Assembly: GCA_934307065.1 (NCBI GenBank)
Contig: CAKRCD010000001.1
Location: 124,001-188,000, forward strand
From: an uncultured Bariatricus sp.
Lineage (GTDB): Bacteria > Bacillota > Clostridia > Lachnospirales > Lachnospiraceae
Reading direction: 5' to 3'
DNA length: 64,000 nt
Every line of letters begins with the position of its first letter. The stretch's first letter is position 1. Shown piece after piece: positions 37,147 to 45,566 of the stretch. The notes beneath the pieces are model-generated. The model did not search any database. It had not been told where the DNA came from and saw nothing but the letters and a program-made list of their open reading frames with translations. The position numbers were made by a program, and so were the translations under genes.

Positions 37147-38076
37147 ATGGATTATATCAGGGAAATTCAATCTTATCATTGTGACAGGGCAAGTGCAGTT
37201 ACACTTGGCAAATTCGATGGCTTACACAGAGGACATCAGAAACTGATTCGGGAAATTTGTGAGAAGAAAGCAAAATTTCAGGTAAAAACCATTGTGTTTG
37301 CATTTGACATGAACCCATTTTTTCAAAAAAAAGGATTAACCCGCAAAGGCATTACGACAAACGAAGAACGCAGAGAACGGCTGGAGGAAATGGTAGATGT
37401 ATTGGTAGAATGCCCTTTTGATGAACGGATTTCTACCATGACAGCCGAAGATTTTATTGAAAAGATTCTGGTACAGACCTTTCACGCAAAATATATTGTG
37501 GTTGGTACGGATTTTCGCTTTGGATATGAGAAAAAAGGAGATGCAGCCATGCTTGCCGCCTATGCAGTAAAATATGGTTACGAGCTTACCGTCGTATCCA
37601 AAGAAATGTTCGGTGACCGGGAGATAAGCAGCACCTACATCCGGGAAGAGCTGGAAAAAGGACATATGGAGAATGTAAACCAGATGCTTGGATATTCTTA
37701 TACTATAAGTGGAAGAGTGGAGTATGGGAAACAACTTGGCAGAACCCTTGGCTTTCCAACACTGAATGTACATCCATCCGATGAAAAAATGCTGCCGCCC
37801 AAGGGTGTCTATATGACGAATACCATAGTAGACGGACAGCTTTATCACGGCCTTGGCAATATTGGATTCAAGCCCACCGTCACAGAGGAACACCGGATGC
37901 TCATTGAAACCTTCCTTTTTGACTATGACGGAAATGCTTACGGAAAAGAAGTGAAAACGCAGCTTCTGCATTATAAGCGACCTGAGAAGAAATTTGATTC
38001 TGTCGCAGAATTAAAAACACAGATCGATACAGATATTGATTATGCAAGAAACTATTTTAACAAGAAACTATTTTAA
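37147..38076 (+). CDS. ribF: Bifunctional riboflavin kinase / FAD synthetase RibF
   Basis: This 309-residue enzyme makes FMN and FAD. The N-terminal nucleotidyltransferase domain (1-~180) has VTLGKFDGLHRGHQKLI, VVGTDFRFGYEKKGD and ISSTYIREELEKG. The C-terminal kinase domain has GRVEYGKQLGRTLGFPTLN and PPKGVYMTN. I prefer ATG 37147, 6 nt after GAGG; the ATG at 37141 touches the GAGG directly. No riboflavin riboswitch is present, as expected for the position inside this operon. Confidence 0.96.
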   Translation: MDYIREIQSYHCDRASAVTLGKFDGLHRGHQKLIREICEKKAKFQVKTIVFAFDMNPFFQKKGLTRKGITTNEERRERLEEMVDVLVECPFDERISTMTAEDFIEKILVQTFHAKYIVVGTDFRFGYEKKGDAAMLAAYAVKYGYELTVVSKEMFGDREISSTYIREELEKGHMENVNQMLGYSYTISGRVEYGKQLGRTLGFPTLNVHPSDEKMLPPKGVYMTNTIVDGQLYHGLGNIGFKPTVTEEHRMLIETFLFDYDGNAYGKEVKTQLLHYKRPEKKFDSVAELKTQIDTDIDYARNYFNKKLF

Positions 38077-38123
38077 ATAGAATTTTTTCATAATATCTTT
38101 TCATAATGCATATGAAATTTTTG

Positions 38124-38153
38124 TTGACAAAAGATTAAGAAATATGCTATTTT
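38124..38153 (+). promoter_or_regulatory. Promoter of rpsO
   Basis: TTGACA (38124-38129), 18-bp spacer, TATTTT (38148-38153); leader of about 85 nt follows. Confidence 0.7.
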
Positions 38154-38163
38154 ATATAGGTAT

Positions 38164-38236
38164 GTAAAACCAGTGTTCGGCAAATGGAATCTCCAACCCT
38201 TGCTTAATACTTGGCAATTAATAGAATTTAGGAGGT
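38164..38236 (+). promoter_or_regulatory. Structured leader of rpsO (candidate S15 autoregulatory RNA)
   Basis: The leader contains a nested hairpin: GCAA (38180-38183) with TTGC (38200-38203), enclosing TGGA-ATC-TCCA (38185-38195). An A/T-rich stretch and AGGAGG follow. S15 represses its own mRNA through leader structures in several bacteria; this fold is a candidate. Confidence 0.45.
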
Positions 38237-38243
38237 AACCAAA

Positions 38244-38510
38244 ATGGTAACAAAAGAAATGAAAGAAGAAATCATCAAAACTTACGGAAGAACAGCAGGA
38301 GATACAGGTTCTCCAGAAGTTCAGATCGCAATCCTTACAGCAAGAATCAATGATTTAACAGATCATTTCAAAGCTAATCCAAAGGATCATCACTCAAGAA
38401 GAGGACTTCTTAAGATGGTAGGACAGAGAAGAGGACTTCTTGCATACTTAAAGAAAAACGATATCGAAAGATACCGTGCATTAATCGAAAAATTAGGATT
38501 AAGAAAGTAA
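38244..38510 (+). CDS. rpsO: 30S ribosomal protein S15
   Basis: This 88-residue primary 16S-rRNA-binding protein has [16 protein letters not shown], the conserved [28 protein letters not shown] and [22 protein letters not shown] precedes ATG. It has its own promoter and folded leader, then a terminator, so it is transcribed mainly alone, upstream of pnp in the common Firmicute order. Confidence 0.98.
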   Translation: MVTKEMKEEIIKTYGRTAGDTGSPEVQIAILTARINDLTDHFKANPKDHHSRRGLLKMVGQRRGLLAYLKKNDIERYRALIEKLGLRK

Positions 38511-38536
38511 TTCGCGTATTTCGTGAAAATGTATAT

Positions 38537-38576
38537 AAAGCTTTCCGGTTGTCATGTGCAGCCGGAAAGCTTTTTT
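38537..38576 (+). terminator. Terminator of rpsO
   Basis: The 12-bp stem 38537-38548 with 38562-38573 has a 13-nt loop and a T-run. Confidence 0.92.
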
Positions 38577-38640
38577 CGTAAATAGAAATTCTTTAATAGA
38601 AATTGTGAATTGAAATTACATTTTCTGGAATAGGTTTCGC

Positions 38641-38669
38641 TTGCGTGTAAAAATACACTATGCTATAAT
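38641..38669 (+). promoter_or_regulatory. Promoter of pnp
   Basis: TTGCGT (38641-38646), 17-bp spacer, perfect TATAAT (38664-38669). Transcription should start near 38676, just ahead of the leader stem. Confidence 0.7.
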
Positions 38670-38680
38670 AGATTAGATTG

Positions 38681-38769
38681 TGACAGTATATCTATCCGAG
38701 ACCACTGAAAAGTGTATCCTGATTTTTAAGAATCATATATGTTTTTCAGTAGTTTCGGAATCACTGTCA
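38681..38769 (+). promoter_or_regulatory. Long stem-loop in the pnp 5' leader
   Basis: Outer arms TGACAGT (38681-38687) and ACTGTCA (38763-38769) pair perfectly. Inner arms 38696-38711 and 38743-38758 pair at 15 of 16 positions, counting one G-U. The apical part can form TGATT/AATCA. The rod spans nearly the whole untranslated region before AAAAGGAG. A long duplex here resembles the RNase III-cut leader through which E. coli PNPase represses itself. Confidence 0.65.
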
Positions 38770-38792
38770 ATTTAATGAAAAAGGAGAAAATT

Positions 38793-40880
38793 ATGTACAA
38801 GACATTTGAAATGGAACTTGCCGGAAGAACTCTGAAGGTAGATGTGAACAGAGTGGCAAAGCAGGCAAATGGTGCAGCACTGATGCATTATGGTGATACA
38901 GTTGTCCTTTCTACAGCAACTGCATCAGACAAGCCAAGAGAAGGAATTGATTTCTTCCCATTGAGCGTAGAATACAATGAAAAATTATACGCTGTAGGAA
39001 AAATCCCTGGAGGATTTAACAAGCGTGAAGGAAAAGCATCTGAAAATGCTGTTCTTACCTGCCGTGTAATTGACCGTCCTATGCGTCCTTTATTCCCAAA
39101 GGATTACAGAAATGATGTGACACTGGAGAACTTAGTTCTCTCTGTTGATCAGGACTGCTCGCCAGAACTGACTGCTATGTTGGGTTCTGCCATTGCAACT
39201 GCAATTTCCGATATTCCGTTTGATGGACCGACAGCTTCTACACAGGTTGGACTGGTTGATGGTGAATTTGTATTTAACCCGACAGCAGCACAGAAAGAAA
39301 AATCAGACCTTGCGCTTACCGTAGCTTCTACAAGAGAAAAGGTCATCATGATTGAAGCTGGTGCGAATGAAGTACCGGAAGATAAAATGATTGAAGCTAT
39401 CTTTGCAGCACACGAAGTAAACCAGAAGATTATTGCGTTTATTGATACAATTGTTGCAGAATGTGGAAAACCGAAACATGCATACGAAAGCTTTGCGGTA
39501 CCGGAAGAACTTTTTGCTGCAATGCAGGAAATCGTTACACCTGCTGAAATGGAAGAAGCAGTATTTACAGATGACAAGCAGACAAGAGAAGAAAACATCA
39601 AAGCCATCACAGCAAAATTTGAAGAAGCCTTTGCTGACAAGGAAGAATGGCTCGCAAAACTTCCGGATGCTGTTTACCAGTATCAGAAAAAGACAGTCCG
39701 TAAGATGATTTTAAAAGACCACAAGAGACCGGACGGACGTGAAATCGAACAGATTCGTCCACTTGCGGCAGAAGTAGATTTGCTTCCTAGAGTACATGGC
39801 TCTGCTATGTTTACCCGTGGACAGACACAGATTTGTACCGTAACAACTTTGGCTCCGCTTTCAGAAGCACAGAAGGTAGATGGTCTTAACGAAGCAGAAA
39901 CTTCTAAGAGATATATGCACCATTATAACTTCCCATCATATTCTGTTGGGGAAACAAAACCATCCAGAGGACCTGGACGTCGTGAAATCGGACATGGTGC
40001 ACTTGCAGAAAGAGCATTGGTTCCAGTCCTTCCAACAGAACAGGAATTCCCATATGCGATCCGTACAGTATCTGAGACATTTGAATCCAACGGTTCTACT
40101 TCTCAGGCAAGTGTTTGTGCATCTTCTATGTCACTGATGGCTGCAGGTGTTCCGATCAAAGCTCCGGTAGCAGGTATTTCCTGCGGACTTGTAACTGGTA
40201 ATTCGGATGATGATTATATCGTTCTTACAGATATTCAGGGACTGGAAGACTTCTTCGGCGACATGGACTTTAAAGTAGCCGGAACCAAGAAGGGTATTAC
40301 TGCAATCCAGATGGATATCAAGATTCATGGACTTACAAGACCGATCATTGAAGAAGCAATTGCACGTACAAGAAAAGCCCGTGTTTACATTTTAGATGAA
40401 GTAATGAATAAGACAATTGCGGAGCCAAGACCAGAAGTCGGCACTTACGCACCAAAGATTATCCAGATGAGCATTGACCCATCTAAGATTGGTGATGTAG
40501 TAGGTCAGAGAGGAAAGACCATTAACGCTATCATCGAAAAGACAGGTGTGAAGATTGATATCACAGATGACGGAAGTGTTTCTATCTGCGGTGTAGATGC
40601 TGAAAACATGGAAAAAGCCCGTCAAATGATTGCTATGATTGTTACAGACTTTGAAGCTGGTATGGTACTGGAAGGTGACGTAGTCAGCATTAAAGAATTT
40701 GGTGCATTTATCGAATTCGCACCTGGAAAAGAAGGAATGGTTCACATTTCCAAGATTTCCAAAGAAAGAATCAATCATGTAGAAGACGTTTTAACCTTAG
40801 GAGACCATGTGAAGGTGGTATGCCTTGGCAAAGATAAAATGGGAAGAATCAGCTTCAGCATGAAAGATGTAGCAGAATAA
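38793..40880 (+). CDS. pnp: Polyribonucleotide nucleotidyltransferase (PNPase)
   Basis: This 695-residue phosphorolytic 3'-5' exoribonuclease forms a trimeric ring in the RNA degradosome. Two RNase PH domains (1-~220 and ~315-545) carry GKIPGGFNKREGKASE, IDRPMRPLFP and FTRGQTQICTVTTL. KH (SKIGDVVGQRGKTINAI) and S1 (EGDVVSIKEFGAFIEF) domains follow. ATG 38793 has AAAAGGAG 6-7 nt upstream; an upstream in-frame ATG lies in the leader stem and lacks a site. A terminator follows. Confidence 0.97.
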   Translation: MYKTFEMELAGRTLKVDVNRVAKQANGAALMHYGDTVVLSTATASDKPREGIDFFPLSVEYNEKLYAVGKIPGGFNKREGKASENAVLTCRVIDRPMRPLFPKDYRNDVTLENLVLSVDQDCSPELTAMLGSAIATAISDIPFDGPTASTQVGLVDGEFVFNPTAAQKEKSDLALTVASTREKVIMIEAGANEVPEDKMIEAIFAAHEVNQKIIAFIDTIVAECGKPKHAYESFAVPEELFAAMQEIVTPAEMEEAVFTDDKQTREENIKAITAKFEEAFADKEEWLAKLPDAVYQYQKKTVRKMILKDHKRPDGREIEQIRPLAAEVDLLPRVHGSAMFTRGQTQICTVTTLAPLSEAQKVDGLNEAETSKRYMHHYNFPSYSVGETKPSRGPGRREIGHGALAERALVPVLPTEQEFPYAIRTVSETFESNGSTSQASVCASSMSLMAAGVPIKAPVAGISCGLVTGNSDDDYIVLTDIQGLEDFFGDMDFKVAGTKKGITAIQMDIKIHGLTRPIIEEAIARTRKARVYILDEVMNKTIAEPRPEVGTYAPKIIQMSIDPSKIGDVVGQRGKTINAIIEKTGVKIDITDDGSVSICGVDAENMEKARQMIAMIVTDFEAGMVLEGDVVSIKEFGAFIEFAPGKEGMVHISKISKERINHVEDVLTLGDHVKVVCLGKDKMGRISFSMKDVAE

Positions 40881-40899
40881 ACCGATAATTAAAACTTAT

Positions 40900-40937
40900 A
40901 AAGGGATTCATTCAAAAATTTGAGAATGAGTCCCTTT
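40900..40937 (+). terminator. Terminator of pnp
   Basis: The 14-bp stem (40900-40913 with 40924-40937, one G-U) has an A/T-rich loop and a T-run within the 3' arm and after. Confidence 0.9.
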
Positions 40938-41045
40938 TTATATTGCATTTTATCTATTGCATAGGCTATCATTTTCTTATAAGTTTTATTCTTGTTCAGC
41001 AAGCAAACGGAACGGAATCCGTACTTATATAGTAGGAGGCACTTT

Positions 41046-41594
41046 ATGGAAGATAAAAAGATAATCGAATTATATTTTGCCCGTTCTGAAACTGCATTGG
41101 TGGAGACGGAAAAGAAATATGGAAAACTGATTCTATTTCTAATCGGTAAACTGCTATATAACAAACTGGATATTGAAGAATGCAGCAATGATACTTATAT
41201 GGGAGTATGGACAACCATTCCACCCAAATTGCCAGTGAACTTTAAGGCTTATGTTTTGAAAATTGCGAGAAATTTATCACTTAAAAAATATGAATACAAT
41301 CATGCCGCAAAAAGAGATGTTAATAAATGTATTCCTTATGAAGAACTAAGTAATTACTTAGGAGAAGATACCACAGACAAACTGGAAAATTATGAGTTGA
41401 AAGAAGTCATTGAGGCTTTTCTGGATACACTTTCCAAAGAACACCGACAGGTCTTTATGCTGAGATATTGGTATTTTATGTCCGTAAAAGAAATCATGGA
41501 ATGCTGTAATATGAGTAAAAGTAAGGTAGAGACCATACTGTTCCGGACAAGGAACAAATTAAAAGAGCAGTTGGAGGAAAGGAGTTATTTATGA
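41046..41594 (+). CDS. ECF-type RNA polymerase sigma factor
   Basis: This 182-residue sigma-70 family protein has only regions 2 and 4: region 2 with FKAYVLKIARNLSLKKYEYN and region 4 with LSKEHRQVFMLRYWYFMSVK and MSKSKVETILFRTRNKLKEQ. Such factors direct polymerase to stress or envelope regulons. ATG 41046 follows AGGAGG by 6 nt. The stop overlaps the start of the next gene (ATGA). That gene encodes a membrane protein likely to hold this sigma inactive. No clear ECF-type promoter is identified. Confidence 0.9.
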   Translation: MEDKKIIELYFARSETALVETEKKYGKLILFLIGKLLYNKLDIEECSNDTYMGVWTTIPPKLPVNFKAYVLKIARNLSLKKYEYNHAAKRDVNKCIPYEELSNYLGEDTTDKLENYELKEVIEAFLDTLSKEHRQVFMLRYWYFMSVKEIMECCNMSKSKVETILFRTRNKLKEQLEERSYL

Positions 41595-41612
41595 AAAAGG
41601 AGTCATTTATGA
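41577..41612 (+). repeat. Tandem duplicated translation-start unit
   Basis: Two adjacent units of about 18 bp each read AAAGGAGTNATTTATGA, with one internal difference. Each gives a Shine-Dalgarno 6 nt before an in-frame ATG (41591 and 41609). The first ATG also overlaps the sigma factor stop codon. Confidence 0.75.
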
Positions 41613-42271
41613 AATCTGATATTTTGCATGCAATGAATGATATCGATGATAAATATATCATGGAAGCGGCACAATGTCTGCAGTCAAAAGAACGAAGACC
41701 TACCCACCTGTATCGATTTGCATTAAGCGCTGCGGCTCTCCTTATCATTGTGATAATCGCAACGAAAACCAACCCGGTACGGGCAAGATATCTTCCGATT
41801 ATTGGAAGCATTTTCGATCATTTTAAAAGTCCTTCATCGGACAGTAATACCGATAGTAATACAAATGATGATTCCCCTGTACGCGGATACGATACCATTG
41901 TAAAAACGGACACATCAACTTTTCATGATACATTAAGCTGCCAGTCGATTTTCTCTTCTGAGATTACAGAAGACATGTTAACAGATGAACAGAAAGAGGT
42001 ATCCTTTGATATAACATTAACGGGAACACTCAATTATGATAAGCTTTCAGGGGAATATCTTTCTTCTTCGAGCACGGTTGCGCTTGATTATGATCATACA
42101 GGTCCGGTAACGCTTTTGTTAAATGCAGTTTCTACAGGTACAGTAGAACGGGATCAATATGTTTTGGTTACCTGTTCGGCAGATCTGGTTGGAACAACAG
42201 AAGTAAATGGACAGGTTGTTACCATAAATTATGGCTCCATTTATTACACATTTCAAATTTCAAAAGAATAG
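41591..42271 (+). CDS. Membrane protein, candidate anti-sigma factor for the ECF sigma
   Basis: This 226-residue protein has a short cytoplasmic N-terminus (MNDIDDKYIMEAA pattern seen in DUF4179-like anti-sigma proteins) and one membrane helix (about 43-60). An extracytoplasmic part of about 160 residues begins with a Ser/Asp/Asn linker and has no enzyme motif I recognise. Its start overlaps the sigma stop. Two tandem, nearly identical ribosome-site-plus-ATG units are present (ATG 41591 and ATG 41609), so the start is uncertain by six residues. Anti-sigma function is inferred from position and topology. Confidence 0.65.
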   Translation: MKKESFMKSDILHAMNDIDDKYIMEAAQCLQSKERRPTHLYRFALSAAALLIIVIIATKTNPVRARYLPIIGSIFDHFKSPSSDSNTDSNTNDDSPVRGYDTIVKTDTSTFHDTLSCQSIFSSEITEDMLTDEQKEVSFDITLTGTLNYDKLSGEYLSSSSTVALDYDHTGPVTLLLNAVSTGTVERDQYVLVTCSADLVGTTEVNGQVVTINYGSIYYTFQISKE

Positions 42272-42293
42272 TTCAAAAGAGGAGGGACGGGAT

Positions 42294-43319
42294 ATGAAGG
42301 TGAAACAACAATATTTTATTACAGTTTTCATGATTATACTGCTGAACATGTTAGCCGCAGGATGCGAAAAAACTACTGTCGAAAATACAACACCAGTAAA
42401 AATTGAAAATCCTGAAAATATCAGCCAGATTCAGCTTCATTTTATCAAGCATGATGTAACGGAGTATCCATCCTCAAAACTGGACAATTTCATTAAGGAT
42501 TTGGAAAATACGACTCCGCTCAGTCTGAAAGATGCAGAACAGATAAATGCAAAAGAAGGAAGCGTTTTTATCACTCTTATTTATGAAGATGGAACAAAAG
42601 ACAGGTTCGAGTTCTTTAAAAATAATGAAAAATGGTATATGGAGTATAATTACAGATTTTATACCAATGCAGATTTCTGGCAAAAATATATCGGAATAAG
42701 TGATTCTGGAACTTCTGATTCTTCTGTAAAAATTCAGGGGATGCCGCTGGAACTTGTGCGCAGGTATTTAGAACTGACGGAAGGTTTAGAAGAGATGGAT
42801 ACAAAAACGGAATTTCTATTTTCAGCAGCCTGTCAGCAATATAATCAAGAATGTACGAAAGAAGAGACTGCTGCGAAAACAAGGGAATCCAAAATAGAAA
42901 AATGGAAAATGTATCAGGCAGCGGCAAGCGAGGGAATCACAATTTCAGAGGACAGACTAAAGGAAGTAATGGATATTTATATTTCGCAGGTATCTCAGGC
43001 GGAACATTTTAAAGATGAACAATATTTTAAAGATTATCAGGCATTATTGGAAGAATTCCACACCAATGTAGAAGAAGTTGTATATAAAAGCAAAGATACC
43101 TTTTATTATAGGCAAATACAAAATGAATTGTGGATGCGCAGGCGGAATGAGTTTGCCTCTGGTCAAGATAAGATAAACGGAGTTGTCTATCAAAATGCAA
43201 GTGAATATTACAATGCCTACATGAAGGAAAAAGTGTATACCCGCTCTCTTGATGATAATGCGTCCAAGGAGTTTTTGAAAGAATTAGACGAAGCAGAAAA
43301 AGCGTATATGCAGCAATAA
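42294..43319 (+). CDS. Lipoprotein of unknown function in the ECF sigma operon
   Basis: This 341-residue protein has a lipoprotein signal peptide: hydrophobic run after MKVKQQY, lipobox LAAGC. An N-terminal domain (about 35-140) has strands such as SVFITLIYEDGTKDRFEFF. A mostly helical, charged second half (about 160-341) follows. That half loosely recalls the helical N-terminal chaperone part of SurA/PrsA-like proteins, but I see no PPIase domain, so this is only a hint. ATG 42294 has GGAGG 8 nt upstream. It is the third gene of the sigma/anti-sigma unit and probably a target or sensor. Unrecognised otherwise. Confidence 0.7.
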   Translation: MKVKQQYFITVFMIILLNMLAAGCEKTTVENTTPVKIENPENISQIQLHFIKHDVTEYPSSKLDNFIKDLENTTPLSLKDAEQINAKEGSVFITLIYEDGTKDRFEFFKNNEKWYMEYNYRFYTNADFWQKYIGISDSGTSDSSVKIQGMPLELVRRYLELTEGLEEMDTKTEFLFSAACQQYNQECTKEETAAKTRESKIEKWKMYQAAASEGITISEDRLKEVMDIYISQVSQAEHFKDEQYFKDYQALLEEFHTNVEEVVYKSKDTFYYRQIQNELWMRRRNEFASGQDKINGVVYQNASEYYNAYMKEKVYTRSLDDNASKEFLKELDEAEKAYMQQ

Positions 43320-43338
43320 TAAATTTGTAATGCAAACG

Positions 43339-43372
43339 AAAAAAGTTCACGAAAAATCGTGGACTTTTTTTC
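43339..43372 (+). terminator. Terminator of the ECF sigma operon
   Basis: The stem 43339-43352 with 43357-43370 has one G-U pair and a short A-rich loop. The 3' arm ends in a T-run. It isolates the unit from spoIIIAA. Confidence 0.88.
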
Positions 43373-43437
43373 GTGTCATATCTAAGGTCTAAAATATATC
43401 CTCTTCACATATATATTGTCTAAAGAGGTGGACAAGA

Positions 43438-44355
43438 ATGAGATTAAGTAAACGAGAACAGGTATTGTGTGTATTACCCGGTAAAATCAAAGGTATTTTG
43501 CTGAACAGTATTCTGAACTTTGACGAGCTTCAGGAAATCCGTATGCGGGAAGAAAATCCGCTGATGATCCGGGTAAATGGCAGGGAACAGATATTTTCCC
43601 ATGTGGTTACCAAAGAAGAGCTGCGAGAGACAATGGAGTACATTTCCAATTATTCACTCTACGCATATGAAAATGAACTCCGCCAGGGATTTCTGACGAT
43701 TGAAGGCGGCCACCGGGTCGGTGTATCCGGGAAGATCGTAAGTGAAAAAGGAAAAGTGAAAAATTTCCAGTATATTTCTTCGATTAATATCCGTATATGT
43801 CATGAAATCAAGGGATGCGCAGACCTGTTATTTCCTGCAATTCTGGAAGAAAATCAGGTGGTACATACCATGATAATATCACCGCCGGGGCGTGGAAAAA
43901 CGACCTTATTAAGAGATATTATCCGTCAGGTATCGGATGGGAACAACTATGTGAAAGGAACAAATGTGGGTGTCGTAGATGAACGTTCTGAAATCGGAGG
44001 CTGTTATCTTGGGGTTCCGCAAAATCATATTGGAAAACGGACAGATATTCTGGATAACTGTCCAAAAGCAGAGGGGATGATGATGCTGATCCGTTCCATG
44101 AATCCGCAAATTCTCGCTGTAGATGAAATTGGAAGCAGCCAGGATGTGGAGGCAGTTTCTTATGCCATGCACAGTGGTGTCACAATGCTGGCAACAGTAC
44201 ATGGACATTCGCTGGAAGAAATCCGGCAGAAGCCGGGAATCAAAAGGCTTTTGGAGGCGCATACCTTTAAACGGTTCATAGTCATAAATAAAGAGGGCAA
44301 GGCAGGCGGAGTAAGTGGAATCTTTGATGAAAAGGGAAATGCTTTATGCTTTTGA
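43438..44355 (+). CDS. spoIIIAA: Stage III sporulation protein AA (ATPase)
   Basis: This 305-residue secretion-type ATPase is part of the mother-cell-to-forespore channel (SpoIIIA-SpoIIQ). Seen: Walker A SPPGRGKTT (about 148-156), NVGVVDERSEIGG, Walker B-like ILAVDEIGS and ATVHGHSLEE, with an N-terminal domain of about 130 residues. GAGGTG precedes ATG. First gene of spoIIIAA-AH, which in Bacillus is under sigma-E. A convincing sigma-E promoter is not visible to me in the 65-nt gap. It overlaps spoIIIAB by 10 nt. Confidence 0.96.
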   Translation: MRLSKREQVLCVLPGKIKGILLNSILNFDELQEIRMREENPLMIRVNGREQIFSHVVTKEELRETMEYISNYSLYAYENELRQGFLTIEGGHRVGVSGKIVSEKGKVKNFQYISSINIRICHEIKGCADLLFPAILEENQVVHTMIISPPGRGKTTLLRDIIRQVSDGNNYVKGTNVGVVDERSEIGGCYLGVPQNHIGKRTDILDNCPKAEGMMMLIRSMNPQILAVDEIGSSQDVEAVSYAMHSGVTMLATVHGHSLEEIRQKPGIKRLLEAHTFKRFIVINKEGKAGGVSGIFDEKGNALCF

Positions 44356-44867
44356 AAATCATTGGACTCATTTTACTGACAGCTTCTTGCACTGGGTACG
44401 GATACTACAAAAGTATGGAATATCGACGTCGGTTGGAACAAGTACAAGAACTCCGCAAAATAATCTTTCTGCTTTCCGGGGAAATTGCCTGTCGCAAGAC
44501 ACCGCTTGCGGAAGCGTGCCAAATGCTTGCAGTCCGATCGGAAAAGCCCTACGGGAACTGGTTGTGGACTCTTTATGCTTCCATGACAAGAGATAAGAAA
44601 ATGCCATTCTGTAAAATATGGGAAGAAGCTGCAGAGCAGTTATTTACCAGTATTTCCTTGCCGGAAGCAGAACAAAATGAATTGAAGCGCCTGGGGAAAA
44701 AACTGGGAAGTTCCGATAGTAAAATGCAGGAACAGGCACTGAATTGGTATGGAACGCAGCTGAAAGAACTGGAAAGTACCTATCGGATGACATTGGCTGA
44801 AAAGCAAAAGCTATGTCGAAGCCTTGGCATTCTTGCAGGACTGTTTCTTGCAGTGCTATTCATTTGA
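44346..44867 (+). CDS. spoIIIAB: Stage III sporulation protein AB
   Basis: This 173-residue protein resembles type II secretion F-like platform proteins. It has a membrane helix at each end (LLKIIGLILLTASCTGYGYY and ILAGLFLAVLFI) around a helical cytoplasmic domain with RLEQVQELRKIIFLLSGEI. It starts inside the last codons of spoIIIAA, indicating coupled translation. It probably docks the SpoIIIAA ATPase at the mother-cell membrane. Confidence 0.93.
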   Translation: MLLKIIGLILLTASCTGYGYYKSMEYRRRLEQVQELRKIIFLLSGEIACRKTPLAEACQMLAVRSEKPYGNWLWTLYASMTRDKKMPFCKIWEEAAEQLFTSISLPEAEQNELKRLGKKLGSSDSKMQEQALNWYGTQLKELESTYRMTLAEKQKLCRSLGILAGLFLAVLFI

Positions 44868-44949
44868 TTAGTGCTATTTTGAAATGATGTGAAAGTGCAG
44901 CTTCCTATACAGCATCTCTGGATAATTAATAATAAAAAGGAAAGAAAAA

Positions 44950-45144
44950 ATGAGTGTAAATTTAATTTTTAAAATCGCTGCAGTGGGAATTCTGGTTTCG
45001 GTTTTAAGTCAGGTATTAAAACACAGTGGCAGGGAGGAACAGGCTTTTCTCACCAGTTTTGCAGGACTGCTGCTTGTACTGTTCTGGATTCTTCCTTATG
45101 TTTATGAGTTGTTTGACGATATCAGACGCTTGTTTGCATTATAG
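44950..45144 (+). CDS. spoIIIAC: Stage III sporulation protein AC
   Basis: This small protein of 64 residues has two membrane helices (IFKIAAVGILVSVLSQVL and EQAFLTSFAGLLLVLFWILP) separated by a short loop KHSGREE, typical of SpoIIIAC. It belongs to the channel's membrane core with SpoIIIAD. AAAGGAAAG precedes ATG. The 82-nt gap after spoIIIAB holds no feature I recognise. Confidence 0.94.
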   Translation: MSVNLIFKIAAVGILVSVLSQVLKHSGREEQAFLTSFAGLLLVLFWILPYVYELFDDIRRLFAL

Positions 45145-45168
45145 AGCATAGCAGAAAAGGAGAAATTC

Positions 45169-45555
45169 ATGTCTATTATTCAAATGGCAGGTGTCGGTGT
45201 AGTAGGAACTTTACTGGCACTGCAGTTCAAAAACGGGAAAAATGAATATGCCATTTATACAGTCATTGCAGTCAGTTTGGTACTGTTTTATGGAATGAAA
45301 GACAAATTGGAATTGATTCAGGATACGGTATCCACTATCAACAGTCTGGTCAATATCAATACAGATTATGTGGCAATTTTGCTGAAAATGATCGGGATTA
45401 CCTATGTGGCTGAATTTGCTACCGGAATCTGCAAGGATGCGGGTTATCAGACCATTGCAAGCCAGATAGAGATTTTTGCCAAATTAACGATCCTGACATT
45501 CAGTATGCCGGTTCTGGAAGCATTGCTTCTGACCATCAAAGATTTTTTACAGTAG
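45169..45555 (+). CDS. spoIIIAD: Stage III sporulation protein AD
   Basis: This 128-residue integral membrane protein has about four helices and is homologous in part to SpoIIIAC. Seen: GVGVVGTLLALQFKN, YAIYTVIAVSLVLFYGMKDK and LKMIGITYVAEFATGICKDA, the conserved core. AAGGAG precedes ATG. It lies 24 nt after spoIIIAC and 11 nt before spoIIIAE. Confidence 0.95.
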   Translation: MSIIQMAGVGVVGTLLALQFKNGKNEYAIYTVIAVSLVLFYGMKDKLELIQDTVSTINSLVNINTDYVAILLKMIGITYVAEFATGICKDAGYQTIASQIEIFAKLTILTFSMPVLEALLLTIKDFLQ

Positions 45556-45566
45556 GAGGATGTGCA

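Noticed and set aside
39149..39640. 163-codon reverse frame opposite pnp
   Set aside because: Antisense shadow of the RNase PH domain with no start signal.
43380..43437. Possible sigma-E promoter before spoIIIAA
   Set aside because: CATATATAT at 43408 recalls a sigma-E -10, but no -35 at the right 13-15 bp spacing is present, so I do not annotate it.
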